Of a stretch of DNA of 64,000 nucleotides, positions 42,811 through 52,213 are shown one piece after another. Both the position numbers and the translations under genes were made by a program. Below the pieces are notes generated by a model. It was not told the origin of the DNA, searched no databases, and saw only the letters and a program-made list of their open reading frames with translations. How positions within the stretch are numbered: the first letter of the stretch is position 1; each line of letters starts with the position of its first letter. This DNA is from Comamonas composti DSM 21721 (GTDB lineage Bacteria; Pseudomonadota; Gammaproteobacteria; Burkholderiales; Burkholderiaceae_C): positions 1-64,000 of the forward strand of contig NZ_AUCQ01000017.1 in the NCBI RefSeq assembly GCF_000429845.1. The letters are read 5' to 3'.

Positions 42811-43761
42811 ATGTTGTCGATTTTTCTTGTCACTTTTCCATTTTTTGCGCTGATCGCATGCGGGTATTTGAGCGTTCGGCGTGGTTTTTTGCCACAAGCT
42901 GCGATTCCTGGACTGAACGCTTTTGTCCTGTATTTCGCTCTGCCCTGCATGCTTTATCGGCTGGGGGCACGCACGCCGGTGGCGCAGCTGCTCGATCTCC
43001 AGGTCGCGGGGGTCTATGCGCTGGGTGCGGTGATCATGTTGGCGCTGACGCTGGTCCTGTTGCGTGCACGTCTGGGCTGGAACAATGCGGCCTTTGCAGC
43101 TCTGGTCGCGGCCTTCCCGAACACCGGCTTCATGGGCGTGCCCATGCTGGCGGCCCTGCTGGGCGAGCACAGTGCAGGCGTGGTCATTGTTTCCATGGCG
43201 GTGGACATGGTGTTCACAAGCTCGCTGTGCATTGCCTTGTCGCGGCTGGAGGCGGCGGGCGGCCATGGCGCCATGGTGGCGCTCAGGCAGGCTTTGAAGA
43301 GTATGGCGGCCAACCCCATGCCCTGGGCGATCGTGCTGGGCGGTCTGGCATCGGTCGGAGGATGGAGCCTGCCTGGCCCCATGGAGGAAACGGTGGCCAT
43401 GCTGGCCGCAGCAGCTTCGCCCGTGGCCTTGTTCAGCATAGGAGCTGTGCTTGCGCGCTCACAAATGGAGAGCGCTGAACGCCTGCCCGTGCGCGATTAC
43501 CTGCCCGTGGTCGGGTTCAAGCTGCTGCTCCACCCCCTGCTGCTCTGGTGTCTTGCGCGCCTGGCGCAGGCCCTGGGTGTTGAGCTGGAGCCGCAAACAG
43601 TGCTGGTGCTGGTGCTGCTGGCGGCTCTTCCAAGTGCCAGCAATGTCGTGCTCTTGACAGAGCGTTTCGGAGCACACAGCGGCCTGATCGCACGCATCAT
43701 CCTGGTCTCGACGGTGCTGGCCTTCGTCAGCTTCCCGGTGATCGTGGCGAATTCGGTTTAA
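42811..43761 (+). CDS. AEC-family (auxin efflux carrier type) permease
   Basis: The protein (316 aa) has ten predicted helices and the family features AAFPNTGFMGVPMLAALLGEHSAG and LPSASNVVLLTERFG. Bacterial AEC members (MdcF, MleP) export or exchange dicarboxylates such as malonate or malate. The divergent CitMHS gene lies 111 bp away, so both may serve organic-acid transport. Ribosome site is weak. Confidence 0.87.
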   Translation: MLSIFLVTFPFFALIACGYLSVRRGFLPQAAIPGLNAFVLYFALPCMLYRLGARTPVAQLLDLQVAGVYALGAVIMLALTLVLLRARLGWNNAAFAALVAAFPNTGFMGVPMLAALLGEHSAGVVIVSMAVDMVFTSSLCIALSRLEAAGGHGAMVALRQALKSMAANPMPWAIVLGGLASVGGWSLPGPMEETVAMLAAAASPVALFSIGAVLARSQMESAERLPVRDYLPVVGFKLLLHPLLLWCLARLAQALGVELEPQTVLVLVLLAALPSASNVVLLTERFGAHSGLIARIILVSTVLAFVSFPVIVANSV

Positions 43762-43829
43762 TCCTTTTGATCGGGCAGTCACGAGCGCTTGCCTACAATT
43801 TCGCTGATGTTTCTTTTTGTGATCTACAC

Positions 43830-45422
43830 ATGACTTCGACCCCCCGTGCTTTTTCCATCATGACAGGGCGTCGCATGCTGTGGGCGGTGAGTGCGGCCTG
43901 CCTGCTCTGGGCTCTGGTGTCCTGGCTGTCCAATGGCAACCTGGACAGCTATCACGACATGCTGGAGAACTATGTCTGGGCCCAGCCCCTGCAATGGGGC
44001 ACGCACAAGCATCCGCCGTTCTTCGCCTGGGTCGTGGGCCTGTGGTTCATGGTGTTTCCGCAGACCGACGGCTTTTACCGTCTGCTTTCCTATGCCAACG
44101 TGGGCGTAGGCATCTGGGGTGTTTACGTGCTGGGGCGTCGTCTGGGCATGGCCCGTCTCGCGCCTCTTGGTGCGGCCTTGCTGCTGTGGACCTTCCCCTA
44201 CACGACACTGGCGGGCAAGTTCAATGCCAACAGCCAGCTGCTGTCGCTATGGCCATGGGCTGCAGCCCTGCTCATCGCCAGCTGGCAGGAAAAGGGCGTG
44301 CGCGGCTTCTTCTACAGCCTGGGCCTGGGGCTGGTGGCCGCTGCCTGCATGCTCAGCAAGTACTACAGCGGCGTGTTTCTTGCCGGCTTCTTGCTGCCCA
44401 TCTTTCTGTCATCTGTGGGGCGCCGATGGTTGCGTACCCCGCGCCCCTATGTGGCCCTGATTTCCTTTGGCCTTTTCTTGCTGCCACATCTGCTGTGGAT
44501 GGCTCACCATGACTGGGCAACCCTGGGCTATGCGATGGAGCAGGGTGATGGTCATGTGGTCTGGAGCTATATAGGGCGCTTCATTCTGTCGCCGATTTTC
44601 TACTGGCTGCCGGCCTGGCTGGCCGTCTGCCTGCTCTATGGCCTGGTGCATGCGCGCCAGAGTGGACTCTCACGTCTGCGTTGCTGCATGGGCTTTCTGC
44701 GCCGCAGCTGGGGCTGGCAGGGCCCGGACGATCCGCTGTTCTGGCTGGCCTTTGCGCCTTGGGCCCTGACCCTGGTGTTTGGCATTACGGGTGTGGTCGA
44801 GCTGTCCACGCCCTGGTCGATTCCCATTGGCTATGCCTTCGTGCTGCTCTGGCTGCGCAACCTGCACCTGCAAGCCCCGGAGGCGACGGATGCCGTCCTG
44901 GCGGCGCTCACGCGGGCCTGGTGGCCCAGCCTGGTGCTGGTTCTTGCCCTGAGCCCGGTGGCTGCCTGGATCAAGGCCAGTGACAGCCGCGCTGACTATT
45001 ACCGGCCTGCGTCTGAGGCTGCACATGCGATTGTCCAGTCCTTCAACCAGCGCCACCCCGAGCAGCCCTTGCAGTGGGTCGGCGGAGACTGGGCAGAGAA
45101 CGCGATGCTGGCGTTCTACGCCCAGCCGCGTCTGCGTACGGTGCCTGGTCTGCCCGATGGTGGGCGGGCGTCCGTGCTGGCCCCGCTGGACTGGAGGCAT
45201 CAGGCCGGCCTGCTGCTGTGCCCGCGTGGGCCGGTGGGCGAGGCGCCAGGTGTGACGCCGCAGTCGGCCGAATGCGAGGCTCAGGCCAGAGAGTGGCTTG
45301 CGCATCGCGGCCAGCCCCCCGAGCCGCATGTGCTCACCCTCAAGCGCCAGGGCTGGCGCTTCCCGCTGGCCCGCAACTATGCTTATGCCGTGTTTGACGT
45401 CATGCCGGACGCAAACCGCTGA
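43830..45422 (+). CDS. GT39/ArnT-like lipid-linked sugar glycosyltransferase
   Basis: The protein (530 aa) is a large integral membrane glycosyltransferase of the PMT/ArnT class. Near the start, SYHDMLENYVWAQ and THKHPPFFAWVVGLWF hold the acidic catalytic motif in the first periplasmic loop, and about a dozen helices follow. It should use a polyprenyl-phosphate sugar as donor. Together with the next three genes it matches the FlmK/LgmB-type enzyme that transfers an amino sugar to lipid A phosphate. Start ATG at 43830; upstream frame looks non-coding. Confidence 0.87.
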   Translation: MTSTPRAFSIMTGRRMLWAVSAACLLWALVSWLSNGNLDSYHDMLENYVWAQPLQWGTHKHPPFFAWVVGLWFMVFPQTDGFYRLLSYANVGVGIWGVYVLGRRLGMARLAPLGAALLLWTFPYTTLAGKFNANSQLLSLWPWAAALLIASWQEKGVRGFFYSLGLGLVAAACMLSKYYSGVFLAGFLLPIFLSSVGRRWLRTPRPYVALISFGLFLLPHLLWMAHHDWATLGYAMEQGDGHVVWSYIGRFILSPIFYWLPAWLAVCLLYGLVHARQSGLSRLRCCMGFLRRSWGWQGPDDPLFWLAFAPWALTLVFGITGVVELSTPWSIPIGYAFVLLWLRNLHLQAPEATDAVLAALTRAWWPSLVLVLALSPVAAWIKASDSRADYYRPASEAAHAIVQSFNQRHPEQPLQWVGGDWAENAMLAFYAQPRLRTVPGLPDGGRASVLAPLDWRHQAGLLLCPRGPVGEAPGVTPQSAECEAQAREWLAHRGQPPEPHVLTLKRQGWRFPLARNYAYAVFDVMPDANR

Positions 45423-45443
45423 GGCCATGAGAACCTATGGACT

Positions 45444-46448
45444 ATGACCGACTTGCACGCTGACGTGACTCCAGCAGCCCCGATGGGCACTCTGCCCAGG
45501 GCGCCATTGCGGCTGAGCTGCGTGGTGCCTGCTCATAACGAAGAGGGCAATCTGGAAGCCTTTTTGCGCGCCCTGAGCCAGGCCGCGAGCGCGCTGACAC
45601 CCGATTACGAAATCATCGTCGTGAACGATGGCAGTCGTGATGCCACGCACGACATTGCCATGCGCCTGACCAGGGAGCTGCCGCTGCGCTATCTGGCGCT
45701 GTCGCGCAACTTCGGCAAGGAGGCTGCTCTGTCTGCAGGCATTGACCATGCACGTGGCAATGCGGTGCTGCTCATTGACGCCGATTTCCAGCACCCCCTG
45801 GAAATGCTGCCCCAGATGTGCGAGCTATGGCTTGCGGGCTATGACATGGTCTATGGCGTGATTGCCGATCGGGCCGGGGAGAGCGGCGCCAAGCGCATGG
45901 GCACCAATCTGTTTTACCGGCTCATGAACGCAGGCAACCTGGTGAAGATTCCGCCCAACGCCGGGGATTTCCGCTGGCTGGACCGCAAGGTGGTCGATGC
46001 GCTCAAGGCCTTGCCCGAGAGCAATCGCTTCATGAAAGGCCTGTATGCCTGGGTGGGCTACAAGACCGTGGCCTTGCCGTTCGTGCCTGCCGACCGGGCG
46101 GCTGGTGCATCGAGCTTCAACTTTCGCCGCTTGAGCGCACTGGCCTTGCTGGGCCTGACTTCATTCACCACCTTGCCGCTCCGGGTCTGGAGCGTGGTGG
46201 GCGGTCTGATCTCACTGGGTGCCCTGGCCTACGGGCTGTGGATTACCGTGGAAACCATACTCTTTGGCAACCATTTGCGCGGCTGGCCCACGCTGGCCGC
46301 GAGCATCATGCTGTTCTCGGGCGTCCAGCTCATGTCCATCGGCATTCTCGGGGAGTATGTGGGCCGTGTTTACGACGAGGTCAAGCGGCGGCCCACGTAT
46401 CTGCTGGCGCGTGATGAGGACAGCAGCCCTCTGGGCGAAAAGGATTAG
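45444..46448 (+). CDS. GT2 polyprenyl-phosphate glycosyltransferase (GtrB/ArnC/FlmF2-like)
   Basis: The protein (334 aa) has a GT-A domain (VVPAHNEEGNLEAFLRAL, EIIVVNDGSRDAT, LLIDADFQHPLEMLPQM) and two C-terminal membrane helices (residues 230-310). It would make the undecaprenyl-phosphate sugar from a nucleotide sugar on the cytoplasmic face. It lies 21 bp after the GT39 gene and 3 bp before the GtrA gene. Confidence 0.9.
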   Translation: MTDLHADVTPAAPMGTLPRAPLRLSCVVPAHNEEGNLEAFLRALSQAASALTPDYEIIVVNDGSRDATHDIAMRLTRELPLRYLALSRNFGKEAALSAGIDHARGNAVLLIDADFQHPLEMLPQMCELWLAGYDMVYGVIADRAGESGAKRMGTNLFYRLMNAGNLVKIPPNAGDFRWLDRKVVDALKALPESNRFMKGLYAWVGYKTVALPFVPADRAAGASSFNFRRLSALALLGLTSFTTLPLRVWSVVGGLISLGALAYGLWITVETILFGNHLRGWPTLAASIMLFSGVQLMSIGILGEYVGRVYDEVKRRPTYLLARDEDSSPLGEKD

Positions 46449-46451
46449 GCC

Positions 46452-46874
46452 ATGCAGGCCTTGATCAAAAGGCTGCGCGGCCTGCCTCAGGGCCTGCAGT
46501 TCATCTTTGTCGGCGGCTGTGCTGCGGCCGTGCACCTGGCCGTGGTCGGCCTGCTGGTGCAGTTCGCAGGCATGCAGCCGTTGCAGGCCAATGTGCTGGC
46601 GTTTCTGGTGGCCTTCGTGGTGAGCTACAACGGCCATGTCTTGCTGACCTTCTCGCGCGCCGGCGTTCATGGAAGGGCGGCACTGCTGCGGTATTTCACC
46701 GTGGCCTGTGCGGCGTTTGCGGCCAACGAGCTGCTTTACTGGCTGGCCCTGGATCAGCTGCGCTGGCATTACTTCTGGAGCCAGGCGCTGGTGCTGGTTC
46801 TCGTGGCGCTTGGTACTTTCGTGAGTGCCAAGCTCTGGGCTTTTTCCGCGCCAGGGCGCAAGGAGGCGGGATGA
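46452..46874 (+). CDS. GtrA-family membrane protein (putative lipid-sugar flippase)
   Basis: The protein (140 aa) has four membrane helices with GtrA marks: FIFVGGCAAAVHLAVVGLLV, FVVSYNGHVLLTFS and the final FVSAKLWAF. GtrA proteins are thought to flip polyprenyl-phosphate sugars to the periplasm. Its stop overlaps the deacetylase start (ATGA), so the two are coupled. Confidence 0.9.
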   Translation: MQALIKRLRGLPQGLQFIFVGGCAAAVHLAVVGLLVQFAGMQPLQANVLAFLVAFVVSYNGHVLLTFSRAGVHGRAALLRYFTVACAAFAANELLYWLALDQLRWHYFWSQALVLVLVALGTFVSAKLWAFSAPGRKEAG

Positions 46875-47704
46875 GCGCGCAGCCCGTGAAAAGCATTGCC
46901 CTTTGTGCCGACGACTATGGCTTGCATCCGCTGGTGGATGAGGCCGTGCGAACGCTTGCGCAGGCCGGCCGGCTCTCGGCCACCAGTTGCATGAGCACCG
47001 CCCCAGGATGGAAGCTGGCAGCCAAGGGGTTGCAGGACCTGCGCGGGCGCCTGTCGCTGGGACTGCACTTCAACCTCACCGAAGGCCATGGCGTGCAGCC
47101 CGATCAAAGCATAGGCAGCGTGATTGCCCGCGCCTATACGGGACGGTTGGGACGCATCACCATGGTCCATGCGCTGGAGCATCAGCTCGATGCGTTTGAG
47201 GATGCTCTGGGCATGCGCCCGGATTTCATCGACGGGCATCAGCATGTGCACCAATTGCCGCAAGCCAGGGCGGCCTTGGTCGAGGTCATGCAAAAACGCT
47301 GGGGCGATGGCCCCGGGCCCTGGCTGCGTTCCACGGCGCCCGCTGGCCGCCTATGGCGCGAGCCCAAGGCTGCCGTGATCGCGCTGCTGGGCGGCTGGAG
47401 CAGCACGCGCCTCATGCATCGCAAGGGCTTTGCGCATAACCGGGGCTTTGCAGGTGTCTATGGCTTCGATGCTGCAACACCGCAAGATTATGGTCGGCAC
47501 ATGCAGCGCTGGCTGGCCGAGGTCGGGCATGGAGCACTCATGATGTGCCACCCCGCAGCAGCCCCGGTCGACGGCGATGCCATAGGCCGGCAAAGAGCCG
47601 TGGAATACGCCTACCTGGGCTCCGAAGATTTTTCCCAGGCGCTCACGCAGTCGAATTGCCTGATCACCCAGGGGCCGCTGACTTGGCTGTTCGCCGGCTC
47701 TTGA
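46871..47704 (+). CDS. ChbG/YdjC-HpnK-family carbohydrate deacetylase (NaxD/LgmC-like)
   Basis: The protein (277 aa) is a YdjC-type metal-dependent deacetylase: CADDYGLHPLVDEAV (metal-binding Asp pair), LGLHFNLTEG and FIDGHQHVHQLPQ with catalytic histidines. NaxD of Francisella removes the acetyl group from undecaprenyl-phosphate-GalNAc before the sugar goes onto lipid A. The neighbouring GT39, GT2 and GtrA genes fit that role here. It has no signal peptide, in keeping with cytoplasmic-face action. Confidence 0.87.
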   Translation: MSAQPVKSIALCADDYGLHPLVDEAVRTLAQAGRLSATSCMSTAPGWKLAAKGLQDLRGRLSLGLHFNLTEGHGVQPDQSIGSVIARAYTGRLGRITMVHALEHQLDAFEDALGMRPDFIDGHQHVHQLPQARAALVEVMQKRWGDGPGPWLRSTAPAGRLWREPKAAVIALLGGWSSTRLMHRKGFAHNRGFAGVYGFDAATPQDYGRHMQRWLAEVGHGALMMCHPAAAPVDGDAIGRQRAVEYAYLGSEDFSQALTQSNCLITQGPLTWLFAGS

Positions 47705-47726
47705 GTCAAGCCCACCCCGGGATTGC

Positions 47727-47752
47727 ACGGCGGCCAGCTTTGCGGCCGCCGT
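47727..47752 (+). terminator. Hairpin after the lipid A-type operon
   Basis: ACGGCGGCC, 8-nt loop, GGCCGCCGT is a perfect 9-bp stem 23 bp after the deacetylase stop. It lacks a T-run, so terminator function is only likely. Confidence 0.5.
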
Positions 47753-47819
47753 CATCCGCGCCTATAGCTCCAGAAAATCTGCGAGTGGCTCGGTGACCTC
47801 CTGCTTCATATTGGGAACA

Positions 47820-48070
47820 TCTACGCTGCCGCGTTGGAGCGCAATCGGGATGAGTTCAAAGCGATGAGCCGCAGCTTGCACCGGGGTGCAAGCAAGGGCC
47901 AGCGCGAAGAAATCGCCCGATTTTGCTCCAACCCTTGGGGCCAGTGCCTTTGCGGGCGGTCTACAGCGTTGCGAATCCTCGCAATAGCACGGCTATTGCT
48001 GCGGTATCGCGCCTTGCATCCCATCCCGCACAGACACTGGCGCGGCGCCGAGGAGATCGTAAACACGCTC
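47820..48070 (+). mobile_element. Truncated copy of the 267-bp element (left end missing)
   Basis: From CTACGC through both stem-loop units to GAGATCGTAAACACGCTC followed by TTA (48071-48073), this copy matches the complete one with scattered substitutions. The left terminal repeat is lost. The loop of the inner hairpin differs (ACG instead of ACA), while the GCAATAGC/GCTATTGC stem is kept. Unit 1 stem has one more mismatch (CCCGATTTTGCTCCAAC). Confidence 0.8.
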
Positions 48071-48278
48071 TTACGGAGCGATGGGTCACCTCTGCCTGAG
48101 CCGGCCAGCCGTTTGCCCACCGGCACCTTGGCCTCCGTCTAGGTCGTGCTGTTGAGTGCACTGGCGTCTGTGCTCGCAATCGTCGCGGACGAAATTCATG
48201 CTTGCATGGGTGTTGCAAAAAAGTGAGCGTGAAGCGCCTTCTGGACAAGCGCTACAGGCATGAAATGCCGAGTTTTTA

Positions 48279-50429
48279 CTAGATGGCCAGTGGATCGACA
48301 TCGATCAGCCAGCGCACCAGGGACTTGTGTTCGGGCTGGCTTCTGAGCCAGTGCAGATGGGCCTGCCAGGCCCTGAGAAAGTGCTGCAGGGCCGGGCGGC
48401 TTGCCGATTCGATGAGCATTTGCGCGCGCTCCACATTGGCCACGCGCTGGATGGAAAGCGGGATCGGCGGATAGAGAAACACCTGGTCCAGATGCGGCAG
48501 GCCGGCTGCACGCGCGGCCTCCTGCGCGGCGCGCAAAAAGCCCTGGGCGCTTTCCTGGCTGCGGGCGTCGGCACGCACCAGGGCCTGGTAGGCAAAAGGC
48601 GGCATGCCCGCATCACGGCGCTCCCCCAGTTGCTGGGCCGCGAAGGCGGGATAGTCGTGTTCGCGCAGCGCCGCATAGACCGGATGGTCGGGGTCATGGG
48701 TCTGAATCCACATCTCGGGGCGGCTGCTGCGGGCCTGCACATAGAGCGCGTCGCGCCCCGCACGGCCTGCGGCCTGCATGAGCAGGCAGAACAGCCGCTC
48801 GGGCGCTCGGTAGTCGCTGGAGAACAAGGCGTTGTCGGGATCGACCGCAGCCACCAGGGTGATGCGCCTGAAGTCATGGCCCTTGGCGACCATTTGCGTG
48901 CCCACGAGCACGTCCACATCGCCGGAGTGCACCTGGGCCAGCTGCTGCTCCAGAGAACCCTTGGCGCGCGTGGTATCTGCGTCGATGCGGGCCACGCGCG
49001 CGGGCTCGCGGTCGGGGCGCTGCACATTGCGCAGCAGTCTGGCGAGTTCTTCCTCGAGCTGTTCCGTGCCCTTGCCCAGCGGCAGGATGTCGGGGTTGCC
49101 GCAGCCGGGGCAGGTGCGCGGCACGCGCTGGGTAAAGCCGCAGTGGTGGCAGCGCAGCGTGCGGTCGGCCTTGTGAAACACCTGGTGGGCGCTGCAATGC
49201 GGGCAGTCGCTCTTGTAGCCGCAGTCGCTGCAAAACAGCACGGGCGCAAAGCCGCGCCGGTTGAGCAGCACCAGGCTTTGCTCGCCGCGCTGCACGCGCT
49301 CGGTCAGGGCTGCGATCAGGGCTGCGGAGAACACGGTCTTGCGCGGCTGCTGGCCCATGTGGACCACGCGCACCTGCGGCAGGGTGGCCGCACCGATGCG
49401 GCTGGGCATGAGCAGTCGCAGGTAGCGCCCGCCCTGCGGGTCTGTGCTGTCGGGCGGGCGGCTTGCATGCCAGCTTTCCAGCGAAGGCGTGGCGCTGCCC
49501 AGAATGATCTTGGCGCCCGCATCGCGGGCCCGCCAGATGGCCAGGTCGCGTGCCGAGTAGCGCGCGCCTTCCTGCTGCTTGTAGCTGGCGTCGTGCTCTT
49601 CGTCGACCACGATCAGCGCCAGCCCCGGCAGGCTCGCAAACACGGCCATGCGCGTGCCCAGGACGATGCGGGCCCGGCCTGCATGTGCGGCCAGCCAGCT
49701 CTTGAGCCGCTGGGGCTGGGTCATGCCGCTGTGCATGCTGACGACGGCTGCCTCGCCGTAGAGCGGCACAAAGCGCTGTCTGAAGCGCTGTTCCAGCTGG
49801 GGCGTGAGATTGATCTCGGGCACCATGACCAAGGCTTGGGCCTGCGGGTCTGCGGCGAGGGTTTGCTCGACGGCCTGTAGATAGACCTCGGTCTTGCCGC
49901 TGCCCGTGCTGCCGTAGAGCAGAAAAGGCCCTGGCTCGGCCTGGATGCGGGCGAAGACCTGGGCCTGCTCGGTACTCAGGGCCAGCGGGGGCTGGGCTGG
50001 CGCACAGGCCTGGGCCAGGGCCGCCGTTGAGCTTCGGGTCTTTTTGACCGTCTTGGGCGGCTGGAGCCTGCGTGCCAGCTGGGCGGCCGTCATATCGCGC
50101 AGCTGCGGGGGCAGGGCCGTGACGGCGATCTCGCCGAGGCTGCGCTGGTAGTACCGGGCGGCAAAGCGCACAAGCCGGCGCCAGGCCGGGTTCATGGGGG
50201 CAATGCCTTCGAGCACGCCGGCGATGGGCCGGAGCTCGAAAGTCTGGGGTTCGGGGCTGGAGGGGGCGTCCCAGACCACACCCAGCAGCTCGCGCGCACC
50301 CAGGGGCACGCGCACCAGAGTCCCGGGTTCTAGCGCCTGGGCACAGGCATAGCTCAGCGGTTCACCGACTGCGCTGTGCATGGGCGTATGCACGGCGACA
50401 TGGACGGTATGCGGAAACTCGGCGGACAT
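48279..50429 (-). CDS. priA: Primosomal replication-restart helicase PriA
   Basis: The protein (716 aa) has an N-terminal 3'-end-binding domain (HTVHVAVHTPMHSAVGEPLSYA), Walker A LLYGSTGSGKTEVYL, VVDEEHD (motif II) and the eight-cysteine zinc domain (CSDCGYKSDCPHC ... CHHCGFTQRVPRTCPGCGN). The helicase C-terminal motifs follow (VGTQMVAKGHDF, AAGRAGR). It restarts stalled replication forks. I placed the start at MSAEFPHTVHV; longer frames have no support. The preceding 560 bp contain DnaA-box-like sites. Confidence 0.96.
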   Translation of the reverse strand: MSAEFPHTVHVAVHTPMHSAVGEPLSYACAQALEPGTLVRVPLGARELLGVVWDAPSSPEPQTFELRPIAGVLEGIAPMNPAWRRLVRFAARYYQRSLGEIAVTALPPQLRDMTAAQLARRLQPPKTVKKTRSSTAALAQACAPAQPPLALSTEQAQVFARIQAEPGPFLLYGSTGSGKTEVYLQAVEQTLAADPQAQALVMVPEINLTPQLEQRFRQRFVPLYGEAAVVSMHSGMTQPQRLKSWLAAHAGRARIVLGTRMAVFASLPGLALIVVDEEHDASYKQQEGARYSARDLAIWRARDAGAKIILGSATPSLESWHASRPPDSTDPQGGRYLRLLMPSRIGAATLPQVRVVHMGQQPRKTVFSAALIAALTERVQRGEQSLVLLNRRGFAPVLFCSDCGYKSDCPHCSAHQVFHKADRTLRCHHCGFTQRVPRTCPGCGNPDILPLGKGTEQLEEELARLLRNVQRPDREPARVARIDADTTRAKGSLEQQLAQVHSGDVDVLVGTQMVAKGHDFRRITLVAAVDPDNALFSSDYRAPERLFCLLMQAAGRAGRDALYVQARSSRPEMWIQTHDPDHPVYAALREHDYPAFAAQQLGERRDAGMPPFAYQALVRADARSQESAQGFLRAAQEAARAAGLPHLDQVFLYPPIPLSIQRVANVERAQMLIESASRPALQHFLRAWQAHLHWLRSQPEHKSLVRWLIDVDPLAI

Positions 50430-50523
50430 GGAGGCTGCTGTGTGCAAGAGGCGGGGCGGCAAAGTCCCCAAGCATAAGCGCAGGTCACAGGCAAGCCGGG
50501 ATGGCCTGCTTCACTGCTTCAGC

Positions 50524-50880
50524 GCATCTCCTTCGTTTTTGTGGATAACTTTGTGGAGATGCTCTGTCCCAAGGCGTTGACTTTCTGGGCGTTTACTGCA
50601 TGGGCCCCTCTTTGCTCCATCTCGTGCTATAGAAAAAGGTATTGAAAAACAAGGGTTTGAGTTGATTTGTCAACGGCTTGTGCGCAAGGGTGACAAGTTT
50701 TGTCGGTCCTGGGCTGCTATTGGCGGCCTGTGCATAAGAAGATTTCCCTATACCCATATCTCAGCTCCCAAGCCTGGGGATTGGCCTCAAATGGCATGAA
50801 TTTCCGGGGGAAATGGCCGCAAATTCAGCGCTTGCGCAGATTCTGGGCGCTGCTTCTCTGCATTTTGTGGATAACTTTGT
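50524..50880. promoter_or_regulatory. Intergenic region with DnaA-box-like sites between priA and hemE
   Basis: Two perfect TTATCCACA boxes lie on the minus strand at 50540-50548 and 50866-50874, each within the same longer context TTTTGTGGATAACTTTGTG. A third, TTATGCACA, is at 50729-50737. The stretch near 50630-50680 is AT-rich (AGAAAAAGGTATTGAAAAAC). I see no gene here. It could be a DnaA-controlled promoter of priA, a DnaA-titration site, or an origin-like segment. Confidence 0.5.
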
Positions 50881-50911
50881 GCGCAGCAGGGTGCTCGCAG
50901 GGCTGTCGAGG

Positions 50912-50952
50912 CGAGAAAGGCAGGAGGCCTTGCGGGCCTTCTGCCTTTCTCG
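50912..50952 (-). terminator. Terminator of hemE
   Basis: CGAGAAAGGCAGGAGGCC pairs with GGGCCTTCTGCCTTTCTCG (two mismatches, short TTGC loop) about 40 bp after the hemE stop. The arms end in TTTCTCG on the minus strand. Confidence 0.75.
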
Positions 50953-50989
50953 ATCCGGGCTGCCGGCCCTTGGAAGCGTGTTGACGGGC

Positions 50990-52102
50990 TCAGGCCTGGC
51001 GCATGGCGCGCGACTGGCCGTGCACGGCTTCGACCAGGGCCGATACATGCTCGGGCGGCGTGAACTGGCTGATGCCGTGGCCCAGGTTGAAGATGTGTGT
51101 CGGGCCTGTGGTGCTGCGGTCGGTATGGGGCTTGCCAAAGCTATCGAGCACGCTGCGCACCTGCTCGGCAATGCGCTCGGGTGGCGCGAACAGCACATTC
51201 GGGTCGATATTGCCCTGCAGCGCCTTGCCCGGGCCGCCGGCCTGGCCGCCCACGATGGCGCGGGCACGGCCCAGGTTGGCCGTCCAGTCCAGGCCCAGCA
51301 CTTCGCAGTCGAGCGCGTTCATCTCTTCCAGCCAGATGCCGCCGCCCTTGGTGAAGACGATGCGTGGCACATCCTGGCCATCCGTGCCGGTGCGCTTGAG
51401 CTGCGCCAGCACGCGCCTGGTGTAGGCGAGGCTGAATTGCTGGAACATGCCGTCGGCGAGCACACCGCCCCAGCTGTCGAAGATCATCACCGCCTGGGCG
51501 CCTGCGTCGATCTGGGCATTCAGATAGGTGGCCACGCTGTCCGCGTTGATCTCCAGAATCCGGTGCATGAGGTCGGGGCGCGCATACATCAGGCTCTTGA
51601 CCTGGCGGTAATCGTCGCTGCCCTTGCCTTCGACCATGTAGCAGGCCAGGGTCCAGGGGCTGCCCGAAAAGCCGATCAGCGGTACGCGGCCGTTCAAGGC
51701 GCGGCGGATGCTGGTGACGGCGTCGAACACGTAGCGCAGCTTGTCCATGTCGGGCACGGCCAGTGCGGCCACGGCGGATTCGTCGCGTACGTTCTGGGCA
51801 AAGCGCGGGCCTTCGCCCTCGGCAAACGACAGGCCCAGGCCCATGGCGTCGGGCACGGTCAGGATGTCGCTGAACAGGATGGCCGCGTCCAGGGGAAAGC
51901 GCTCCAGCGGCTGCAGCGTGACTTCGGTGGCGTAGTCCACATTCGTGGCCAGGCCCATGAAGCTGCCGGCCTTGGCGCGCGTGGCCTTGTACTCGGGCAG
52001 GTAGCGACCGGCCTGGCGCATCAGCCACAGCGGCGTGTAATCGGTAGCCTGGCGCCGGCAGGCGCGCAGAAAGGTGTCGTTTTGAAGGGGGGCAAAGCTC
52101 AT
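50990..52102 (-). CDS. hemE: Uroporphyrinogen decarboxylase
   Basis: The enzyme (370 aa) decarboxylates uroporphyrinogen III to coproporphyrinogen III in haem synthesis. The N-terminal signature [15 protein letters not shown] and the [36 protein letters not shown] and NLGHGI segments are all present. Length and start fit the family. It is followed by a strong hairpin. Confidence 0.97.
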   Translation of the reverse strand: MSFAPLQNDTFLRACRRQATDYTPLWLMRQAGRYLPEYKATRAKAGSFMGLATNVDYATEVTLQPLERFPLDAAILFSDILTVPDAMGLGLSFAEGEGPRFAQNVRDESAVAALAVPDMDKLRYVFDAVTSIRRALNGRVPLIGFSGSPWTLACYMVEGKGSDDYRQVKSLMYARPDLMHRILEINADSVATYLNAQIDAGAQAVMIFDSWGGVLADGMFQQFSLAYTRRVLAQLKRTGTDGQDVPRIVFTKGGGIWLEEMNALDCEVLGLDWTANLGRARAIVGGQAGGPGKALQGNIDPNVLFAPPERIAEQVRSVLDSFGKPHTDRSTTGPTHIFNLGHGISQFTPPEHVSALVEAVHGQSRAMRQA

Positions 52103-52213
52103 GGTGGGGCATTGTCGCCGAGACGCATGCGTTTGCCGCCTGAACCCGAGCGGGTCATGTGTTTTGCCCTTCTCCTGGCGCAGCCTGCGGACGCCAGGGG
52201 AAGGGGGGCGGGA

